DNA of 10,353 bases, taken from positions 1-10,353 of the forward strand of contig JANWIU010000047.1 of NCBI GenBank assembly GCA_025449725.1. Reading direction: 5' to 3'. Below the pieces are notes generated by a model. It was not told the DNA's origin, ran no database searches, and worked only from the letters and a program-made list of their open reading frames with translations. Both the position numbers and the translations under genes were made by a program. The stretch is from Pseudobdellovibrio sp. (lineage in GTDB: Bacteria; Bdellovibrionota; Bdellovibrionia; Bdellovibrionales; Bdellovibrionaceae). Numbering within the stretch: position 1 is the first letter of the stretch; each line of letters begins with the position of its first letter. Positions 1 through 6,014 of this stretch are shown here, piece after piece.

Positions 1-154
1 GATCTGAATTTTTATTTATTTTTTCCAGATAGGCCAGCGACTGGGTCATGTCGATTTCAAGCATACCGTAGACTGAAGGATCGCCGGCCGTCTTCCAGCT
101 GCCCATGGCGATCTTACGAAAAACCGCTCCGCCTTCAGACTTCGTTAGCTTCAT
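1..154 (-). CDS. 2-oxo-acid dehydrogenase E2-like acyltransferase, N-terminal part (runs off window)
   Basis: An open frame starts at ATG 154-152 and continues without a stop to base 1, giving 51 codons (MKLTKSEGGAVFRKIAMGSW to start). After a short basic leader comes RKIAMGSWK followed by GDPSVYGMLEID. This resembles the start of the catalytic domain of stand-alone 2-oxo-acid dehydrogenase E2 proteins, which have the pattern W/F-R-[KR]-[IV]-A...W..P.DP.IYG.L.[VI]D. No lipoyl domain precedes it, so this would be a catalytic-domain-only member; in full E2 enzymes this chloramphenicol-acetyltransferase-like domain moves acyl groups between lipoamide and CoA. The catalytic HxxxD motif lies outside the window, so activity cannot be judged. 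The start overlaps the last 20 bases of the ligase gene upstream, which suggests translational coupling; no strong Shine-Dalgarno is visible. The family call rests on remembered sequence patterns and only 51 residues. Confidence 0.62.
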   Translation of the reverse strand, partial: MKLTKSEGGAVFRKIAMGSWKTAGDPSVYGMLEIDMTQSLAYLEKINKNSD

Positions 155-1172
155 ATCGGCATTCCGCTAGTCTGATTTGTTCCTCAATGAAATTTTTCAT
201 TGAAATATCCGCAGCTAACAGCTGCTGAGGAATAAAAGATGGTTTCGAAAGCCCCGGTAACGTATTAGTTTCCAGAAAGTAAGGTCCGTCGGGTGCCAGA
301 ATCATATCGGTGCGCGAATATCCGTAACAATGAAACGCTAAATGCGATTCGATGGCCAGCTTTTGGGCCGCCTCAAGCTCAGCATCTGTTAAAGTCGCAG
401 GCGTGATTTCTTTTGTACCTGTGCCTAGATATTTTCCGTTGTAATCAAAACTGCGTCCTTCGTTTAGAACCACTTCCGACGCCGGCAAAGCAACCAGATC
501 GTTTTCGATTTGAGTTACACCTACGGTCAGCTCACGGCCTTTAATAAAGTTTTCCATTAAGTACACCGGGAATTCCGAAGTTTTTATTTCAGAAAGCACT
601 TTCATTAAATGTTCCTGCGATTCCACGATATGCAGGCCGAAGCTCGAACCGCTGGAGGTCGGCTTAATGACAATTTTTTTGTGCTTCTGAAAAAATTTTT
701 CAAACTTCGAAGTCAGACCGCCGATATCTTTAATATTAAATTTAATTTCTTCCGCCATGAGATTGCCTGTATTTGACATGACATCTTTTGCCAGGTTCTT
801 TTCAAACGCAGTTCTACTTGCTGAAGAGCCCGATCCGGTAAAACAAATTCGGTGTTTTTCAAAAAGCGACTGCACTTCGCCGTTTTCACCTTGTGACCCG
901 TGAAAGCCCATAAAAACAACTTTACCCGCTAAATAGTCAACGGCTCCCGACAAATTCGGTGCAAAAGAAGCTTCTTTAGGAACAAATTCACTGACAAATA
1001 CATTTTGATGAGAAAAAAGCTCATCAGACGAAACTTTGTAGAGCGCTTCTTTCTTATCTTGAAAAATCAGTTCAGAAAAGTTGTATTGGGCAGCCAGATT
1101 TTGCGCAGAAGCTACAGAAACCAATCGTTCCTCGGAGCTTCCGCCAAACAGAAGTATGACTTTTTTACTCAT
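135..1172 (-). CDS. D-alanine-D-alanine ligase-like ATP-grasp protein
   Basis: A 345-residue cytoplasmic protein with the layout of D-Ala-D-Ala ligase, which makes the dipeptide end of the peptidoglycan precursor using ATP. The N-terminal nucleotide-fold start LLFGGSSEERLVS (8-20) holds the Glu (E14 or E15) equivalent to the ligase catalytic Glu. FHGSQGENGEVQ (90-101) matches the family's LHG..GEDG..QG. VIKPTSSGSSFG (168-179) is the ATP-binding lysine and flexible loop. FDYNGKY (242-248) matches the family's FDY..KY, and RTDM...FLETNTLPG carries the metal ligands D289, E301 and N303. Length is close to DdlA/DdlB, but several blocks are loose (MENF for the usual EEF, RTDM for RVDF, GLSKPSF for GMT..SL), so it may be a paralog with a different acceptor amino acid. 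It lies 39 bases after the M13 peptidase gene and overlaps the E2-like gene, so the three are probably co-transcribed. The start ATG is followed by a typical first beta strand; its Shine-Dalgarno is weak. Confidence 0.82.
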   Translation of the reverse strand: MSKKVILLFGGSSEERLVSVASAQNLAAQYNFSELIFQDKKEALYKVSSDELFSHQNVFVSEFVPKEASFAPNLSGAVDYLAGKVVFMGFHGSQGENGEVQSLFEKHRICFTGSGSSASRTAFEKNLAKDVMSNTGNLMAEEIKFNIKDIGGLTSKFEKFFQKHKKIVIKPTSSGSSFGLHIVESQEHLMKVLSEIKTSEFPVYLMENFIKGRELTVGVTQIENDLVALPASEVVLNEGRSFDYNGKYLGTGTKEITPATLTDAELEAAQKLAIESHLAFHCYGYSRTDMILAPDGPYFLETNTLPGLSKPSFIPQQLLAADISMKNFIEEQIRLAECRYEANEV

Positions 1173-1211
1173 ACTTCATCATAACAAATTGCTACTTACT
1201 GTAAAGGGAAC

Positions 1212-3200
1212 TTACCAGATCTTGACTCTTTGTTCGTCCGGCAAAGTCATCGGATCACCCGCTTTACAACTGAAGGCGTGCGCGAATGCTTTTTGATGTT
1301 TAACCTGTTCGTTGATGCGGGCACGGCCCAATGCGTGCGGATCCGTTTTAAGCATTTGCTCCTCTGTTTTCGGTCGGACAACCGAACACCAGATGCGTCC
1401 GTAAGCTATAAACAATTTTTTCTCATCTTCGATCGAAGCCTTGCCATCCGGGAAGGCCGCATTATACGCAAACGTTAAACCCACCAAGTCGCCGATATTT
1501 TCACCCAAAGTCAGGGCCCCATTGTGGCCGGCTTTATTGAACTGCTCGACCATTTTGCTGCTGCGATTTGAAAACTCTTTAAAGTCTTTCATGGTAAACC
1601 ATTGCGCCAGCTTGCCGTTTTCATCGTACTTTGCACCTTGGTCGTCAATACCGTGGCCGAGCTCATGCCCGATCACAGCCCCGACCGCTCCCAGATTTTC
1701 AACCAGATCACCGTCCGCATTGAAGAACGGATACTGCAAAATACCCATCGGCATGACGAACTTATTTGCCGCTGCATCGTAATAGGCATTAACCGTTAAA
1801 GGTCCCATGCCCCAGCCTTCCAAGTTTGCTTCGCCGATTTTTTTGACTTTATTTTCAAAACCTGTGCGGGTTCTTAAGTACAGATTCGCAAAACGGTCAC
1901 TTGTCGAGTACTTTTTAGTTGGATAGAAATCCCATTGTTTTTCAGTTTCAGGCTGAATCAGATAAAGCTTTGCCTTTTCCATTTTTAAAATGGCTTTAGC
2001 TTTAGTCGCGGGCTCCAGCCAGTCATTGCTTTTCACGCCTGCAATAATGCTTTGACGGATTTTAGCTGCAACCGCTTTAAATTTTGCTGCAGGGAAATTA
2101 GGAAACAGTTTTTTTATTAACAATTGATCCAGCTCCAGAACAAAATGATTCATAACCAGCTTTGTACAGCGCTCCTGGCGGTCAGGACGGGCAATTGGGC
2201 CACCCAAATACTTCGCATTGAAATCAAAAACTTTTTTGAAGTATTCAGGATTACTGTCGTCCAAAATACCCTTTCCTTCAGAAAAGAAATGCAAGTCTTT
2301 AAGGGCGGCCAGATTTTCAGCCGATTCTTCACCTAAAAGCTTGTTGTAAAAATCTAAAGTCTCAGGAAGAGAGTTTTGTACCAAAATCTTTTTGGGAATC
2401 TTAGACAGAATCTTTTCATAGGCCAAATGCGGGTATTTTTTAAGGAAGTCTTCTTGTTTTTCCTGGCGTTTTTCAGACCAGCGCTGTCTCAAAACTTCAG
2501 GGTGCGGATAAATATCAACAAAGGCCTTTTCAAGCTTCATGATACGGTCCACTTTTTCCTGAAGTTGAGCGTCGCTAAGCTTTGGATCTGCGATTTTGAA
2601 AAAATCAACGGCCAGCTTGCGATAATCAGCCATTAACTCTTTGTTATCGTAGTAAGAGTATTCAGGTAAATTCATAAAATACGTAGAAACGTAGATGTCA
2701 TTGACCTTCGGATTGTCCTGATTTGAATAGGCATCAAAATTAATGAATCCGCCTTCACCGGCCACAATTTTTTGTACTTCATATTGTGCCAGTTGCTTCA
2801 TGTTTTGAATTTTAGAAATGTCATCCTGAAGGCGTTTAAGTTCTTTTTGCTCAAGTCCGGTACCGGACTTTTCGTCCATGCAGGCCAGGTAATAGTCTTT
2901 TACCTGCTGCCCACGTGCCGTTAATTTTTTTTCTTTTTCAATGTTCTTAAAGAAAGATTTTTTTGATTCCAACAGCCGTTCATTAGAATCGCTGAAAGAA
3001 AACATGTGGCGGTTACGGTCATCGCGAAGTTTAAAAGAAGCCTCTACTTTTGAACAAACATACTGGTGAAAGTTTTCACAAGGATTAATCTGATCATTAA
3101 CAGGGAATTCCCTTTTTGCAGGGATTTCCGAGCTGGGCTCGGCAGCTAATAACGAAGTGGACAAAGCGACAAAAACAAATCCTAAAAACACCGATTTCAT
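1212..3200 (-). CDS. Exported M13-family (neprilysin/PepO-like) zinc endopeptidase
   Basis: A 662-residue M13 metallopeptidase, a family that cuts peptides of limited size outside the cytoplasm. Residues 1-20 are a signal peptide (MKSV, hydrophobic run, LLAA). The mature protein opens with the family marker PCENFHQYVCS (40-50). A long helical M13 N-domain follows, then the substrate-binding NAYY (471-474), the zinc site HELGH (512-516; bases 1653-1667) and the third ligand in ENIGD (567-571). H622 and R628 in DPHALGRARIN match the transition-state His and substrate-carboxylate Arg of neprilysin. The C-terminus QRVKIW is the usual bacterial ending. All catalytic elements and the full family length are present, so it should be active. 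No lipobox is seen; a soluble periplasmic or secreted protein is inferred. The start is backed by AAGGGGA four bases upstream of ATG. It is the first gene of the minus-strand run and diverges from the PAP2 gene. Confidence 0.96.
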   Translation of the reverse strand: MKSVFLGFVFVALSTSLLAAEPSSEIPAKREFPVNDQINPCENFHQYVCSKVEASFKLRDDRNRHMFSFSDSNERLLESKKSFFKNIEKEKKLTARGQQVKDYYLACMDEKSGTGLEQKELKRLQDDISKIQNMKQLAQYEVQKIVAGEGGFINFDAYSNQDNPKVNDIYVSTYFMNLPEYSYYDNKELMADYRKLAVDFFKIADPKLSDAQLQEKVDRIMKLEKAFVDIYPHPEVLRQRWSEKRQEKQEDFLKKYPHLAYEKILSKIPKKILVQNSLPETLDFYNKLLGEESAENLAALKDLHFFSEGKGILDDSNPEYFKKVFDFNAKYLGGPIARPDRQERCTKLVMNHFVLELDQLLIKKLFPNFPAAKFKAVAAKIRQSIIAGVKSNDWLEPATKAKAILKMEKAKLYLIQPETEKQWDFYPTKKYSTSDRFANLYLRTRTGFENKVKKIGEANLEGWGMGPLTVNAYYDAAANKFVMPMGILQYPFFNADGDLVENLGAVGAVIGHELGHGIDDQGAKYDENGKLAQWFTMKDFKEFSNRSSKMVEQFNKAGHNGALTLGENIGDLVGLTFAYNAAFPDGKASIEDEKKLFIAYGRIWCSVVRPKTEEQMLKTDPHALGRARINEQVKHQKAFAHAFSCKAGDPMTLPDEQRVKIW

Positions 3201-3204
3201 GAAA

Positions 3205-3211
3205 TCCCCTT
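3205..3211 (-). promoter_or_regulatory. Ribosome binding site of the M13 peptidase gene
   Basis: On the minus strand AAGGGGA sits four bases before the ATG at 3200. It is a near-consensus Shine-Dalgarno and fixes the start that yields the intact signal peptide. Confidence 0.75.
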
Positions 3212-3322
3212 ATTTGAGAGCTAAATTAGATACCAATTCACGAACCTAATAAAGGTCCTGAAGCAAACTGACGCATCAAGTAAATGACATCAGTAACTCT
3301 TAGCCTTAACGTTTATGTGAGT
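3212..3322. promoter_or_regulatory. Divergent intergenic region between M13 peptidase and PAP2 genes
   Basis: Both flanking genes are transcribed away from this segment, so at least one promoter for each should lie here or just inside. On the minus strand TCTAAT (bases 3230-3225) is a five-of-six match to a sigma-70 minus-10 box, but the hexamer 17 bases upstream (TTTATT) is a poor minus-35. On the plus strand I found no convincing pair. The segment may be shorter if the PAP2 gene really starts at 3284. Confidence 0.3.
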
Positions 3323-3958
3323 ATGAAATTGGATTTTGAAAAGCATCACTATCAATTGGTCGCCGTCAGCATCTTTTGGCAGGTCATCACGTACATGCTT
3401 CCAAACAAGGTGATTCTGCGTGAACCTTGGCCAGTACCCGCTACTTTCGTAGATCAGTGGATCAGCGTTTCGAGTCTTTGGATCTGGGTTTACATTTCTT
3501 TTTACATTTACTTTGGCGGTGCCTATTTATTTTCAAGCAGCCTCTTTGACAGACGACTGCTTTTTTATTCCTATATGGGATCTGCGACCTTTTCGATGTT
3601 CTACTTCTTTGCATTTCCGACGTCGATATTGCGGGACCCCTACTTAATAGATTCGACCGGATCCTCAGAAATGACTTTAAATTTTATCAGGTCACTTGAT
3701 ACCAGCGTTAATTGTCTTCCCAGCATGCATATTTGCCTCAGCACTATTGCAACGCTGACACTTTTTCGCGTATCAAAGAAAATCGGAGTCCTTGCCATTT
3801 TATGGCTCTATCTGATTGCCTATTCTACTATGGCCACAAAACAGCATTATTTTTACGACGTCATAACCGGTGCAGCACTTGGAATCTTCACCTGGTTAGC
3901 CGTGTTTTTTTATTTAAGGAGGCAGGATGCACAAGGGTCGCTTAGAAGCATTCAGTGA
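3323..3958 (+). CDS. PAP2-superfamily integral membrane phosphatase/phosphotransferase
   Basis: A membrane protein of 211 residues from ATG 3323. About six hydrophobic segments lie near residues 10-26, 49-68, 79-99, 137-148, 154-171 and 180-198. The PAP2 active-site signature is visible: LPSMH (132-136) in place of PSGH, and ST-x5-H-x3-D with S168, H175 and D179 (STMATKQHYFYD). An FPTSILRDP stretch (98-106) fits the AUR1/inositol-phosphotransferase-like branch (PAP2_3), where the classical KxxxxxxRP motif is altered. Such enzymes remove or transfer phosphate groups on lipid head groups, with active sites facing the periplasm; the substrate here is unknown. The frame could also start at ATG 3284, adding 13 residues (MTSVTLSLNVYVS). 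I prefer 3323 because it gives a charged N-terminus directly before the first membrane segment, but neither start has a good Shine-Dalgarno. The last 32 bases overlap the TMEM175 gene. Confidence 0.85.
   Translation: MKLDFEKHHYQLVAVSIFWQVITYMLPNKVILREPWPVPATFVDQWISVSSLWIWVYISFYIYFGGAYLFSSSLFDRRLLFYSYMGSATFSMFYFFAFPTSILRDPYLIDSTGSSEMTLNFIRSLDTSVNCLPSMHICLSTIATLTLFRVSKKIGVLAILWLYLIAYSTMATKQHYFYDVITGAALGIFTWLAVFFYLRRQDAQGSLRSIQ
3916..3922 (+). promoter_or_regulatory. Ribosome binding site of the TMEM175-like gene, inside the PAP2 coding region
   Basis: AAGGAGG, a full-strength Shine-Dalgarno, ends four bases before ATG 3927. It lies inside the end of the PAP2 gene and supports the overlapping start over later ones. 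Confidence 0.85.
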
Positions 3959-4493
3959 CGGAGTCATTGCGATTATTATTACAATTATGGTGTTGGAGCT
4001 AAAAATTCCTCATGAAGAATCTATTGAGTCCCTTTTAAAACTGATTCCGGTATTTGCAAGTTACGTTTTGAGCTTCATTTACCTGGGAATTTACTGGAAT
4101 AATCATCATCATATGCTGCAATCGGCACAAAAGGTAAATGGCACCATTCTCTGGGCCAACATGCATTTGCTTTTTTGGCTTTCGCTGTTTCCGTTTGTAA
4201 CCGGCTGGGCGGGAGAAACTCACTTTTCTTTTTATCCGGTACTGGCGTACGGCATCGTCTTATTTATGGCGGCAGTGTCATACTATATTCTTTCCCGAAC
4301 AATATTATCCCATCACGGCCCGAAGTCGGATTTCGCGAAAGCTATTGGAAAAGACTATAAGGGTATAATTTCTGTCGTCATCTATCTTGCCGGAATTTTG
4401 CTGACGTTCGTTCATCCTAAAATCGGCGTTGCCCTTTATTCAGTAGTGGCGTTGATCTGGCTTATACCCGACAAGCGCTTTGAAAGAGGTTAG
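3927..4493 (+). CDS. TMEM175-family (DUF1211) potassium channel
   Basis: A 188-residue inner-membrane protein. It opens with RLEAFSDGVIAIIIT (5-19), the diagnostic first helix of the TMEM175/DUF1211 family with the R..xFSD signature (R5, F9, S10, D11), followed by VLELKIP (22-28). The second conserved block IYWNNHHHML (55-64) matches the family's YW..HH element after helix 2. Six hydrophobic segments are seen near 10-26, 37-55, 74-92, 102-122, 147-163 and 168-180, the one-repeat architecture of bacterial members, which form tetrameric potassium channels without the classical selectivity-filter sequence. Length is normal and all family blocks are intact. The start overlaps the PAP2 gene by 32 bases with a perfect Shine-Dalgarno, so the two are co-transcribed; a functional link between them is only inferred. 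It may set resting potassium flux or membrane potential, but a physiological role cannot be read here. Confidence 0.93.
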   Translation: MHKGRLEAFSDGVIAIIITIMVLELKIPHEESIESLLKLIPVFASYVLSFIYLGIYWNNHHHMLQSAQKVNGTILWANMHLLFWLSLFPFVTGWAGETHFSFYPVLAYGIVLFMAAVSYYILSRTILSHHGPKSDFAKAIGKDYKGIISVVIYLAGILLTFVHPKIGVALYSVVALIWLIPDKRFERG

Positions 4494-4555
4494 AGTTTCT
4501 ATTCTCTTTCGGCGGCTTAGCCATTAAGTGTCATAAAATAATATTAATAATTAGC

Positions 4556-4572
4556 TTGATCATGCAAATCAA
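4556..4572. promoter_or_regulatory. Dyad TTGAT-N7-ATCAA upstream of the secreted-protein cluster
   Basis: A perfect 5-base inverted repeat with a 7-base spacer lies in the A+T-rich 120-base gap before the 4614 gene, 42 bases from its ATG. Its left arm overlaps a weak possible minus-35 (TTGATC), with CAAAAT 18 bases downstream as a possible minus-10. It could be an operator for the 4614-6935 genes. The spacer is wrong for an FNR box (four bases). The regulator is unknown and the match could be chance. Confidence 0.25.
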
Positions 4573-4603
4573 AGAGCGCCAAAATTGTACCTAGCTCATA
4601 TGG

Positions 4604-4609
4604 AAGGAG
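4604..4609 (+). promoter_or_regulatory. Ribosome binding site of the HEARH-motif protein gene
   Basis: AAGGAG within GGAAGGAGT lies four bases before ATG 4614. It is a strong Shine-Dalgarno and confirms the start that carries the signal peptide. Confidence 0.85.
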
Positions 4610-4613
4610 TCCT

Positions 4614-5291
4614 ATGAAAAAGCTAATGACGGCTCTCATTTTATTATTGTCACTTTCTTCGCAAGCGGCGCTGAATTTCGACGCAGATGTACCCGCAGCA
4701 ATTCAGTCACAAATGGTGGCAGACTTGAATTTTATCAGTCAGTTGACCGGTAGCGGACAAACCCCTTTTCACAAACAGATTTTTACAGCTGTTGACGGAA
4801 AAACTTATCAAACATTCTTTGATACGCGCATTACTTCGGTAGGCGTTGATTCATGCGGAGGCGGCGCTGCCGTAGCCTGTGTTCAGCCTTTCTTTGATCC
4901 GAACAAAATGTGGTTAACTGATAATTTTATTAAATTCAGCCACCCGCAAATTGCACGCTTGATGGTGGTATTCCATGAAGCACGCCATTCAGAATCCAAC
5001 AATGGAAACTGGATGCACGCCAGCTGCCCTCGTCCATTTTTGGACAGCACCGGTAAAGACATGAAGAGCATCTGGACCGGCGCAAAATTAGAAGGCCAAC
5101 CGGCTTGCGATATCTCGCAAAACGGATCCTACGGTTCTTCAACGATCATGCTTAAAAACATCAGCCGTTATTGCACAAACTGTAATGACAAAGTAAAAAT
5201 GGATGCAGATCTGTACGCGATGGACCAAATTAATCGCATCAGCCGCCCTGCCGTAAAACAGGCGATGCTAAACGACTTTGCTACCCCGTAA
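4614..5291 (+). CDS. Secreted HExxH-motif protein, putative zinc metallopeptidase of unassigned family
   Basis: A 225-residue exported protein. MKKLMTALILLLSLSSQA (1-18) is a textbook signal peptide with likely cleavage at SQA-AL. FHEARHSE (120-127; HEARH at bases 4974-4988) is an HExxH zinc-site motif in a hydrophobic helix context (LMVVFHEARH). The third ligand is not the metzincin spacing; H135 in WMHASCP, or an acid in MDADLY (D197 or D199), are candidates. Six cysteines remain in the mature chain (81, 89, 138, 165, 187, 190, the last two as CTNC), fitting disulfides outside the cytoplasm. I do not match it to a named family; similar small HEARH secreted proteins seem to recur in Bdellovibrio-like genomes, but that is from memory. 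It is first in a run of three envelope genes and overlaps the next by 14 bases. Protease activity is inference from one motif; a binding or inactive role is possible. Confidence 0.82.
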   Translation: MKKLMTALILLLSLSSQAALNFDADVPAAIQSQMVADLNFISQLTGSGQTPFHKQIFTAVDGKTYQTFFDTRITSVGVDSCGGGAAVACVQPFFDPNKMWLTDNFIKFSHPQIARLMVVFHEARHSESNNGNWMHASCPRPFLDSTGKDMKSIWTGAKLEGQPACDISQNGSYGSSTIMLKNISRYCTNCNDKVKMDADLYAMDQINRISRPAVKQAMLNDFATP

Positions 5292-6006
5292 GCCAGTCAT
5301 AATAGTTACAACCGGAATAGCCTTGCTGATAGCAGGGCTATTTTTATTTAAAGACTATGAATCCTTGCCCGAACAGCACGGACTAAAGAAGCCCAGTCAA
5401 ATGACGTTCGCTCAAAGCAATCAATTTTCTGAAGACTTCAATGCAAAGCCGGAAGGCGCTAGCACTGCTGTAACGGCAGCTCCTCAGGCTTTACCGCAAC
5501 TGCCAGAAAACGAAAAGCCGGCCTGGCAGGCGCTGGAAGAAATTTTAAAAAGTAAAAACGATAATGATCCCCGTTTAGATACTGCCCTTTCGCAGTTAAG
5601 CGCCGAATTTCATAAAGCCATTTATTCAAAATATCTGAGTTTGAAACCTGAAGACCGAAACGAACGGGGCACTTTAGTTTTTTTGGTGGCACGCGATTTA
5701 AAAACCGAAGCTGATATTGATTTTTTACAGACAGTATATGAAGAAAGCCCCTGTCTGAATATGGCGAACTGTGCCGCTAACTCCGAAAACGATCCCCAGG
5801 AAAATAACGGCCAGCAAACCTCGTTGAATTATCCGCAACTGGCAGGCCTGTACCAGGTCGACGCACAACTCAGCAAAAGACCCGAACTTTTAAAAAACCC
5901 GCAGTTCCGCGCAGGAATTTACGCGCTACTGAAAACAGCCGAAAACTTTCCTGCACCACAAGTCCATGAAAAAGCAAAACAGATCCGTGAAAAATACGGA
6001 TTATAG
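5278..6006 (+). CDS. Single-pass membrane protein of unknown function (TTG start)
   Basis: A 242-residue protein with a TTG start at 5278. An in-frame TAA at 5269-5271 closes the frame just upstream, and the first ATG (5401) would delete the membrane helix, so TTG is the best start. After a short basic end (LPRKP) comes one hydrophobic helix (7-24), then a polar, Pro/Ala/Glu-rich linker to about residue 80. The rest (81-242) is charged and probably helical, ending in a basic tail. This fits a protein anchored in the inner membrane with its main domain in the periplasm. C159 and C164 (CLNMANC) could form a disulfide loop. No motif known to me is present. It overlaps the HEARH gene by 14 bases and is followed 8 bases later by another exported protein, so all three are probably one transcription unit. 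It could anchor or chaperone its neighbours; that is speculation. Confidence 0.78.
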   Translation: MLPRKPVIIVTTGIALLIAGLFLFKDYESLPEQHGLKKPSQMTFAQSNQFSEDFNAKPEGASTAVTAAPQALPQLPENEKPAWQALEEILKSKNDNDPRLDTALSQLSAEFHKAIYSKYLSLKPEDRNERGTLVFLVARDLKTEADIDFLQTVYEESPCLNMANCAANSENDPQENNGQQTSLNYPQLAGLYQVDAQLSKRPELLKNPQFRAGIYALLKTAENFPAPQVHEKAKQIREKYGL

Positions 6007-6014
6007 GAAACCAC

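Noticed and set aside
3201..3283. Plus-strand promoter with TTGAGA at 3214 as minus-35
   Set aside because: No acceptable minus-10 hexamer at 16-18 bases downstream.
4482..4510. GAAAGAG...CTCTTTC inverted repeat at the end of the TMEM175 gene as a terminator
   Set aside because: Seven weak pairs with a 15-base loop and no T-run after it; not convincing as a Rho-independent terminator.
4556..4572. FNR/CRP-type binding box
   Set aside because: The arms resemble FNR half-sites, but the spacer is seven bases instead of four, so only a generic dyad is reported.
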